A stretch of 64,000 nucleotides of DNA from JAHRAW01 sp965249835 (GTDB taxonomy: Bacteria; Pseudomonadota; Gammaproteobacteria; Arenicellales; Poriferihabitantaceae): the NCBI GenBank assembly GCA_965249835.1, contig CBDFMY010000001.1, positions 1 to 64,000 on the forward strand. Reading direction: 5' to 3'. Below are positions 25,281-32,371 of this stretch, one piece after another; positions within the stretch are counted from its first letter, which is position 1; each line of letters begins with the position of its first letter. Both the position numbers and the translations under genes were made by a program. Under the pieces are notes generated by a model that did not search any database, had not been told where the DNA came from, and worked only from the letters and a program-made list of their open reading frames with translations.

Positions 25281-26270
25281 ATGAGTTACGGCGGGTGGTC
25301 TCCCTATGTGCCGGTGGCGCAGCGGCGCGCCAAAGCGGCCAAAGAGATTCATAAACTACGAAAAAAGGGCATGGAAATTGAACCCATTGAGGTTGAGGGG
25401 CGGAGGATAACCAGTACATTCTGGGGTAAAGCCTGGTGCAATCACCTGGAAAAATTCAGTGATTATGAGAACCGTCTACCCAGGGGGCGAACCTATGTTC
25501 GTAACGGTTCGGTATGTCATCTAGCCATCTCCAAGGGTAAGGTCGAGGCCATGGTCAGCGGCTCGGCACTTTATAGCGTTGACATTGACATCAAGCCACT
25601 GCCTGTTAACAAGTGGAAAAACGTCCGCAAACAGTGCGCTGGTCAGATTGGCTCCATGCTGGAATTATTGCAGGGACGTTTTTCCGATAATGTCATGGAG
25701 ACAGTGACCGAACAAAATCAGGGGCTATTCCCCAAACCCAGCGAGATAAATCTTGCCTGTGACTGTCCGGACTGGGCAGAGATGTGTAAACATATTGCCG
25801 CCGTCCTGTACGGTGTTGGTGTCAGGCTAGACCATCAGCCGGAACTACTTTTTCTACTCCGTAATGTTGATCATGAAGAACTGGTCACCACCGAACTGGA
25901 TTTTCAGTCAGCTGCATCTGGAAAAGGAAAACGACGCCGGTTGGCAGGGGCAGATCTTTCCGATGTCTTTGGCGTGGACATGGAAGAGCCGGTAAAACCC
26001 GGTCGCAAAACAAGTGCTGTTAGAAAAAAAACGGTCAAGAAAAGCAAGAACACGTTTACGCCAACAGCGGCGGCGGTCACCAGACTCCGCAAGCGATTTC
26101 GGATGAACACCTCACAGTTTGCGAAGTTAGTTGGTGTCAAACCGCCCACGGTAACCAACTGGGAAAACGGTAGTGGTAAACTCAATCTTCGCCAACGTAC
26201 TCTGGATGCACTCACCGAAGTATCTGAACTTACGCCGGAGCAGGCCGAGCAAGAATTAACGCGGGCCTGA
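25281..26270 (+). CDS. SWIM zinc-finger protein with C-terminal XRE helix-turn-helix
   Basis: About 329 aa. It starts MSYGGWSPYVPVAQRRAKA, the usual beginning of SNF2-linked SWIM proteins (a GTG at 25272 is the alternative). The SWIM finger is LACDCPDWAEMCKHIAAVLY (CxCxnCxH, about residue 155-175). A basic linker leads to a C-terminal XRE-type helix-turn-helix (MNTSQFAKLVGVKPPTVTNW), an addition that could give sequence-specific DNA binding. It follows the SNF2 gene by 9 bases, so the two likely form a complex. Confidence 0.85.
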   Translation: MSYGGWSPYVPVAQRRAKAAKEIHKLRKKGMEIEPIEVEGRRITSTFWGKAWCNHLEKFSDYENRLPRGRTYVRNGSVCHLAISKGKVEAMVSGSALYSVDIDIKPLPVNKWKNVRKQCAGQIGSMLELLQGRFSDNVMETVTEQNQGLFPKPSEINLACDCPDWAEMCKHIAAVLYGVGVRLDHQPELLFLLRNVDHEELVTTELDFQSAASGKGKRRRLAGADLSDVFGVDMEEPVKPGRKTSAVRKKTVKKSKNTFTPTAAAVTRLRKRFRMNTSQFAKLVGVKPPTVTNWENGSGKLNLRQRTLDALTEVSELTPEQAEQELTRA

Positions 26271-26337
26271 TAGGAGAATAACAGAGAAAAATTTCTATTC
26301 GAGCTACAGGAACTTCAGTTTAGATATATGTTTTGGG

Positions 26338-26698
26338 TCATGACAACTTAAGCGCTAATCTTTGGAGTCATCCCTTTGAACGAAACCGATAGTGCCTTAA
26401 AAGTGTTTTATCGCAAAACCGAAAAACCGTGTTTTTACTGTGAAAAATGATAATTTTCAACGATTTAAGTGTTTTATCGCTAATCTGAAAAAGCGATCAT
26501 GATGCCTGACCAAGCCACAGAAACGAAGCCCAAACGCGGCTCGACCTGATTACTCCGGCGCTTATCGCCCCCGGTCGTCTGCAAGGCGCGGGCAAGTGTG
26601 CCAAACTCAAACAATCTCATCCTCACCAGATATTCACCGGCGAATTGACTGTGCGCTCCAAAAACCTTGATTACACGCTCTCGGAGGCCAATAGATGA
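26338..26698 (+). repeat. Scar 4: hsdR leader, hsdR fragment and hsdS tail
   Basis: 26341-26503 corresponds to the leader of the true hsdR. From ATG 26500 the hsdR head continues further than in other scars (TRLDLITPAL), has an internal deletion, then GRLQGAGKCAK. It joins LKQS, HPHQ and FTGELT of hsdS and ends VRSKNLDYTLSEANR with TGA at 26696-26698. The hsdS portion begins earlier (compare LKQSMLHQAFTGELT in the true gene) and the final residues are a fourth distinct C-terminus. The TGA overlaps the next ATG (26695). Confidence 0.88.
26353..26506 (+). pseudogene. Small ORF preceding hsdR head (copy 2, frameshifted)
   Basis: The core CFIAKPKNRVFTVK, NDNFQRFKCFIANLKKRS is present in frame up to a TGA overlapping the hsdR-head ATG. 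Upstream, PLNETDSAL (matching PLNEADDAG of the 28331 copy) is in a different frame because of one extra base near 26398-26402. It is therefore broken, whereas the other two copies are open. Confidence 0.5.
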
Positions 26699-28110
26699 TC
26701 TCCATCGAAACGCTTGAAAAATGGTTGTCCGTTTCAGCCGAAAACGAACATCTGGAATTCAAAGCAGCATCAAAATCCTATCGGGTTGATAATGTATTGA
26801 GATACTGCGTTGCCTTGTCCAACGAAGGCGGCGGACATTTCATTTTAGGCGTTACAAATGATCACCCGAGAAAGGTGACCGGCACTCAAGCGTTCGCATC
26901 TGCAAAAAAACTAAATAATCTGAAGCGCAGCATTGTTGATCAATTGCGCATCCGGGTGGATGTCGATGAAATTGAACATCCGGATGGCCGGGTTCTGGTT
27001 TTTGAAATACCTGCACGACCCGCCGGACAACCATTGGGTTTGAATGGGCATTACCTGATGCGCGCTGGTGAAAGCGTTGTTGGAATGCCCCCCGACCGTC
27101 TGAAAGAGATTTTTGCAGAAACCAACGAGGATTGGTTTGTACAAACGGCAATGGAATATGTAAGCGCAGAAGAAGTAATTGCTTTGCTTGATACAAAAAT
27201 TTACTTTGAGTTGCTCAATTTGCCTTATCCTACACAACCCGCCGTTTTACAGCGTCTTGAAGAAGAAGGTTTTGTTCAGAGTCAATCCGGTAAATGGGCT
27301 GCTACCAACTTGGGAGCCATCTTGCTGGCGGAGGATATAAACAAATTCTCCAAGGAAATTGCGCGCAAGACAGCCCGCTTTGTACTTTATGAAGACACGG
27401 GCAAAACTCAAACACGTAGAGATATTAAAGGATTTTCTGGTTATGTCGTTAAATTTGAAAACCTGGTGAATTTTGTCCACAACGTGGCACCGCGCAACTA
27501 TATCCTTGAAGAGACGGTACGTACTGAACAAAGAATGTTTCCCAAACAGGCATTGCGCGAACTAATTGCCAATGCCTTAATCCATCAGGATTTTTCTGTC
27601 GGTGGTGCGTCAGTGATGATAGAGATGTATACAGACAGGGTGGAAATATCCAATCCAGGGAAGCCCATCATCCAGATTGATCGGTTCATTGACGGGTATC
27701 GGTCTCGCAACGGGCGACTGGCTGATGTTATGCGGCGGCTCGGTATTTGTGAGGAGAAGGGTAGTGGTATTGATAAAGTAATCCAGCGGGTTGAGGTTTT
27801 TCAACTCCCTGCTCCAGAATTTAGAGAGGACGACATCCGAACCACGGCCGTTTTATATTCCCATGTTGATTTTTCTGAGATGAGCAGACGGGATCGTATT
27901 CGTGCTTGCTATCAACATTGCTGTTTGCGTTATGTTTTTAATGAGCCCATGACAAACTCGTCTTTACGCACACGTTTCCATCTTGCCAGTAACCTGACAG
28001 TTACAGTATCTCAGATTATTGCAGCCACAAAAGGAGACGGTTTGATTAAGCCAGAAAATGGTGAATCTGGGGCAACGCGATACGCTCGTTACCTTCCTTG
28101 GTGGGCCTGA
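26695..28110 (+). CDS. AlbA_2/Schlafen-like ATP-binding protein (second)
   Basis: 471 aa. AlbA_2 domain: EHLEFKAASKSYRVDNV and NEGGGHFILGVTND. It has a GHKL-like ATPase region with FPKQALRELIANALIHQDFS and ISNPGKPI, then RLGICEEKGSGIDKVIQRVE. The C-terminal region is helical and ends GESGATRYARYLPWWA, probably winged helix. It shares architecture but little sequence with the protein at 18543. It has no poly-G linker. Start is ATGA-coupled to the hsdS tail of scar 4. The family is often next to type I restriction genes. Confidence 0.82.
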   Translation: MISIETLEKWLSVSAENEHLEFKAASKSYRVDNVLRYCVALSNEGGGHFILGVTNDHPRKVTGTQAFASAKKLNNLKRSIVDQLRIRVDVDEIEHPDGRVLVFEIPARPAGQPLGLNGHYLMRAGESVVGMPPDRLKEIFAETNEDWFVQTAMEYVSAEEVIALLDTKIYFELLNLPYPTQPAVLQRLEEEGFVQSQSGKWAATNLGAILLAEDINKFSKEIARKTARFVLYEDTGKTQTRRDIKGFSGYVVKFENLVNFVHNVAPRNYILEETVRTEQRMFPKQALRELIANALIHQDFSVGGASVMIEMYTDRVEISNPGKPIIQIDRFIDGYRSRNGRLADVMRRLGICEEKGSGIDKVIQRVEVFQLPAPEFREDDIRTTAVLYSHVDFSEMSRRDRIRACYQHCCLRYVFNEPMTNSSLRTRFHLASNLTVTVSQIIAATKGDGLIKPENGESGATRYARYLPWWA

Positions 28111-28112
28111 TT

Positions 28113-28330
28113 CCAACTTAATCGCAAACTGATTTGGTGGAAGAAATGACCAATAATTGCTTTATAAACAATGGGTTGCCAACTTAATCGCAAACCAATT
28201 TTGCAGAGAAAATGACCTATAATTACTTGAAACGTGGGGCTTGATTCCAACTTAATCGCAAATCAATTTTGCAGAGAAAATTACCTATAATTGCCTTATA
28301 ATCAATGGGTTGCCAACTTAATCGCTAATC
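28113..28330 (+). repeat. 66-68 bp tandem repeats upstream of hsdR
   Basis: CCAACTTAATCGC recurs at 28113, 28179, 28247 and 28313. Three units are full length, including a variable TTTTGCAGAGAAAATGACCT block, and the fourth is partial, running into the small ORF. The second and third units contain TATAAT (28218-28223 and 28286-28291), so they may be repeated promoters or operator sites for hsdR. One degenerate remnant occurs at 26343 before scar 4. Confidence 0.75.
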
Positions 28331-28477
28331 ATGAAAATTACCCCTTTGAACGAAGCCGATGATGCGGGAAAGTACTTTATAGCAAAACCGAAAAACCGTG
28401 TTTTTACTGTTAAAACTGATAATTTTCAACGATTTAAGTGTTTTATCGCTAATCTGAAAAGCGACCATGATGCCTGA
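28331..28477 (+). CDS. Small ORF preceding hsdR (copy 3)
   Basis: 48 codons, unrecognised: MKITPLNEADDAGKYFIAKP, then KNRVFTVKTDNFQRFKCFIA and NLKSDHDA. It overlaps the hsdR start (ATG 28467) by 11 bases. It shares its core with the 20156 ORF and a frameshifted copy at 26353. Substitutions between intact copies are mostly synonymous. It is basic, with two KxFIA motifs about 26 residues apart. It could be a leader peptide coupling hsdR translation or a small control protein; both are inference. Confidence 0.55.
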   Translation: MKITPLNEADDAGKYFIAKPKNRVFTVKTDNFQRFKCFIANLKSDHDA

Positions 28478-28733
28478 CCAAGCCAACAGAAACGAAGCCC
28501 AAACGCGGCTCGACCTGATTTCCCCGGCGCTTAAGGAAGCGGACTGGGAGGTCACAGACGGAAGCTACATCCGGGTTGAGGTCATCACCCTCGGTCGTTT
28601 GCAAGGCGCGGGCAGGCGTGCCAAACAGAACATCGCCGATTATGTGCTGGTTTATAAAAACCAAAAACTGGCGGTGATTGAAGCCAAGCGCGAGAGGTTG
28701 CCGGTCACCGAGGGGCTGGGGCAAGCCAAGGAG
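28467..28733 (+). pseudogene. hsdR: HsdR N-terminal fragment (5' part split by IS)
   Basis: The first 89 codons of a type I restriction endonuclease R subunit, starting MMPDQANRNEAQTRLDLISP. It contains the nuclease motif half NIADYVLVYKN and LAVIEAKRE (Asp...ExK). It runs in frame to GQAKE at 28733, where an insertion sequence begins. Reading on into the element gives a stop within two codons. The remaining 733 codons resume at 30107. Confidence 0.93.
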
Positions 28734-30097
28734 TGTTAGCAACAAATAGAAATGTCCGGTTTTAGAACACATGAGTTGTCCGCTTTTGGCGATGTCGGGA
28801 AACCTTGTTGAGGTGCCCGTTATTGATGGCGCAGCGGACATCAGGCAGCCACCGGTAAGTCAGTCTGGATGAGCTGGCCGGCCGCGTCATAACAGGCCAG
28901 TTTTCGGGGACCGTGCCACAAAGACAGGGCGCCGCCGGTGTGCCGTAACACCTTCACTTTAGCTTTGATGTAGTGGTAACGGTGGCGGTCTGCCGGTATC
29001 TGCAGGGTCCGGCCCTCGAACTCAATGCAGTTGTCCTTGCGTACCCGGCGCTCGTAGTGTTCGCAGAAAATGTTGTCCAACTGCGCTCCCTCCGGCACCG
29101 GCACAAAGGCTGAGCCAACTTCCCGCGGCGGTTGCTCAAACTCTTCGTTGAAGGCGGGCAAATACACCTGCCGGAGATACTCATTGGCAGTAGCCATATC
29201 GGTGATGGCGGCGGCGGCCAGTTCCTTGACCAGGCGCTCCTGGTGGGTGCGAAAGGCCCGCTCGGAGCGCCCTCGGGCTTGCGGCGAGTAGGCCGCGATC
29301 ATCTCTATGCCCAGTTGTTGCAAGGCGCGCCGAAACTGCGTCGAGTTGCCCTTGTCCACCTTGCCGCCAGCCGTCGGCGTGTGCCAGTAATGGCTGCCCC
29401 GGTCGGTATACAGTGAGCAAAACAAGCCCTCGGCCTCAATCACCTCACGTACCCCCTGGAAACTGCTCCGGGTGCCTTCCTGGTCACAGAAGAACATGGA
29501 GTAATGCCGATTGCTGGCATCATCCATGGTGACTATCAAATCCCAGGTCTGTCCCGGCACCCAGGCATGGGTGCTGCCATCCTGATGCAGCAATACGCCC
29601 GGCACCGGCGCTCGCTCGCGCCGCTTGCGATGTTGCCCACGGCCCGATGACTTCGTCACCGCTCCGGTAGCCTGCAAGGACTTGCGCACCCAGTTGTAGC
29701 TACGCCCACCACCGCCGCGCCGATACCAGGCGTAGTAGTGCCTGACACTCCAGCCCTCATGCCGGCTCCGGTACCGATCCACCAGGCGCATAACCTCATC
29801 GACCGGTGCCCGACGGTGCGATACCTGAGACAGCCGCTTGTCGATCAACCCATCCAGGCCTTCTTCCTCGTAACGATTGATGTAACGACGGAAGGTGCGC
29901 TCACACACACCCAGTAACTGCGCCGCTTCCTCCTGGCTCAGACGACCCTCGGTCCAGCCCCCATATGACTCTTCAAATCTCATCTGTCGTATCTCCTGTA
30001 ACACTTCTGTCCGCCTCATAAACCGCCCCCCTCAAGAGCTGGCATAAACCGGACAGATTATGTGTTTTAACAGCGGACAGTTTATGTGTTCCTAACA
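28734..30097 (-). mobile_element. ISNCY/IS481-like insertion sequence inside hsdR
   Basis: 1,364 bp. It begins TGTTAG and ends CTAACA, and the 9-bp target GCCAAGGAG is perfectly duplicated at 28725-28733 and 30098-30106. The ends are imperfect inverted repeats of about 48 bp sharing AACACAT and TGTCCG blocks in the same order, probably transposase binding sites. One transposase gene fills the element. The perfect target duplication indicates a recent insertion. Family name is from the transposase type and is less certain than the boundaries. Confidence 0.93.
28841..30019 (-). CDS. DDE integrase-core transposase (ISNCY/IS481-like)
   Basis: 392 aa, apparently intact. The N-terminal helix-turn-helix (LSQEEAAQLLGVCERTFRRY) is followed by a linker RRAPVDEVMRLVDRYR and an rve-type catalytic core: VLLHQDGSTHAWV (first Asp), LYTDRGSHYWHTP (second Asp), IEMIAAYSPQARGRSERAFR (Glu region). 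A C-terminal beta domain (IEFEGRTLQIPADRHRYHYI) is typical of IS481/ISNCY enzymes. It is transcribed opposite to hsdR. Confidence 0.9.
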   Translation of the reverse strand: MRRTEVLQEIRQMRFEESYGGWTEGRLSQEEAAQLLGVCERTFRRYINRYEEEGLDGLIDKRLSQVSHRRAPVDEVMRLVDRYRSRHEGWSVRHYYAWYRRGGGGRSYNWVRKSLQATGAVTKSSGRGQHRKRRERAPVPGVLLHQDGSTHAWVPGQTWDLIVTMDDASNRHYSMFFCDQEGTRSSFQGVREVIEAEGLFCSLYTDRGSHYWHTPTAGGKVDKGNSTQFRRALQQLGIEMIAAYSPQARGRSERAFRTHQERLVKELAAAAITDMATANEYLRQVYLPAFNEEFEQPPREVGSAFVPVPEGAQLDNIFCEHYERRVRKDNCIEFEGRTLQIPADRHRYHYIKAKVKVLRHTGGALSLWHGPRKLACYDAAGQLIQTDLPVAA

Positions 30098-30106
30098 GCC
30101 AAGGAG

Positions 30107-32308
30107 TATGCCGAAAAGTTGCAAACGCCTTTCGCCTACGCCACCAACGGACACGGCATTTATCGCGTGGATATGCGTAGCGGCGAAGAGGGCGAGGTGG
30201 CGCGATTCCTCACGCCGGATGAATTATGGGATGCGGTCTATGGCGAAAGCGAGGCGCAGGAACAGCACTGGCGCGAGCAATTTTCCGCGATTCCTTTTAA
30301 TGACAAGGGCGGACAGTGGCAGGCGCGCTATTATCAGCACAACGCCATCACCAAAACGCTGGATGCGATAGCCGCCGGACAGAGCCGCATCCTGCTGACG
30401 CTGGCAACCGGCACCGGCAAGACCGCGATTGCCTTTCAGATTGCATGGAAACTATTCAACAGCCGATGGTCGCTCGGCAACTGGCGAAACCAACCGCAGG
30501 ATGGACAGACGCCTGCCCGCCGTCCACGTATCCTGTTCCTGACCGACCGCAACATCCTCGCCAATCAGGCATTCAACGAGTTCAGCGGTTTTGCCGAAGA
30601 TGCGCTGGTGCGGATTGATCCGCAGAGTATCCGCCAAAGGGGGCGCGTGCCCACCAACGCCAGTGTCTTTTTTACCATCTTTCAGACCTTCATGGTTGGA
30701 ACGGATGCGGATGGTGAGCCCAAACCAAACTTCGGCGACTACCCGCCCGACTTCTTCGACTTCATCATCATTGACGAGTGTCATCGCGGCGGCGCCAATG
30801 ATGAAAGTTCGTGGCGGGCAATCATGGAATACTTCGCGCCGGCGGTGCAGTTGGGTTTAACCGCAACGCCGAAGCGCAACGACAATATTGATACCTACAA
30901 CTACTTCGGCGAGCCGGTGTATATCTACTCCCTCAAGGACGGCATCAACGATGGTTATTTGACGCCCTTCAAGGTCAAGCAGTTCGCCACGACCATTGAT
31001 GACTATGTTTATACATCGGACGATGATGTGATTGAAGGTGAGGTTGAGACAGGCAAGATATACACTGAGAAAGATTTTAATCGCATCATTGAAATTAAGG
31101 AACGGGAGAAGAAGCGAGTCGACCTGTTCATGGGCGACATTGACCAGTCGCAAAAAACACTGGTCTTCTGCGCGAACCAGCAGCACGCGCTTGCAATCCG
31201 CGACCTGATTAACCAGACCAAGACCAGCGCCGACCCGAACTACTGCGTCCGCGTTACCGCCGATGAAGGTAAACTCGGTGAGATGCACCTGCGCACTTTT
31301 CGCGATAATGAGAAGACCATCCCAACGGTGCTGACGACATCGCGCAAACTCTCGACCGGGGTTGATGCCCGCAACGTGCGTAACATTGTTCTGCTACGTC
31401 CCATCAACTCGATCATCGAATTCAAACAAATCATCGGGCGCGGCACTCGGCTCTTTGATGGCAAGGATTACTTCACGATTTATGACTTCGTGAAAGCATG
31501 CGAACATTTCCACGACCCGGAATGGGACGGCGACCCGGAAGATCTGGAACCTTGCGAGGTGTGTGGTAACTATCCCTGCCAATGCGAGCCGCCGCCGCCG
31601 CAGCCTTGCGCCAAGTGCGGCGAGCAACCTTGCGTGTGCATAAAAGAGTTGCCCGAATCTTGCTTGGTATGCGGGCAGTCTCCTTGCGTATGCGAGAAAC
31701 CGGGCATGATAAAAATCAAACTCGCCGACGGCAAGGAGCGCACCATTGAACACATGATGGCGACCTCGTTCTGGCATCCCAACGGCACGCCCATGTCGTC
31801 TGCGGAGTTCATGGAGAGTCTGTTCCAGGACCTGCCCGCACTATTCAAAGACGAGGACGAATTACGCCGACTCTGGAGCCGACCCGATACGAGACGACAA
31901 CTGTTGGACGGTTTGGCGGAAAAAGGATGCGCCCTGGAGCAACTTGCCGAACTCTCCGGTTTGATTAATGCGCAAAAGAGCGATCTCTACGATGTGCTGG
32001 CTTACATCGCCTATGCCCTGCCTCCCATCAGCCGCCGGGAGCGTGTGGAGATGTGCAAAGCCAGTATTTGGATAAACTATGATTTCAAGAAGCGGGAGTT
32101 TCTGGAGTTCGTGCTCAACCAGTATATTAATCAGGGCGTGGGGGAACTGGATGACGAGCGGTTGACCGACCTGATCGATCTGAAATACCACACAATCCAC
32201 GATGCCGTTGCGGAATTGGGGCCAACGGAGAGCATCCGGAAAATGTTTGTCGGCTTCCAGAAGCACTTGTATGAAACGCCGGCCGCGGGCGAGGCGCCGG
32301 GGCAATGA
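30107..32308 (+). pseudogene. hsdR: HsdR translocase and C-terminal part (3' part split by IS)
   Basis: 733 codons continuing the split R subunit: YAEKLQTPFAYATNGHGIYR, ATP loop TLATGTGKTAIAFQIAW, IIIDECHRGGANDESSW, GLTATPKRNDN, and the second-lobe IGRGTRLFDGKDYF. A Cys-rich region at 31553-31693 has three CxxCGxxPCxC units, possibly zinc-binding. The EcoEI-R-type helical C-terminus follows. Joined to 28467-28733 across the duplicated target the protein would be 822 aa with no frame loss. An N-truncated translocase could still be made from an internal start, but without the nuclease motif. Confidence 0.93.
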
Positions 32309-32371
32309 TTTTGCAAAAATATCGCAAGCGTTAATATTTTAAGCACCGCTTTGATTTACTATACCGCCACC

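Noticed and set aside
28113..28330. Possible small CRISPR-like array upstream of hsdR
   Set aside because: Only four units, the conserved part is 13-45 bases and the intervening sequence is also repeated rather than unique; no cas gene is present.
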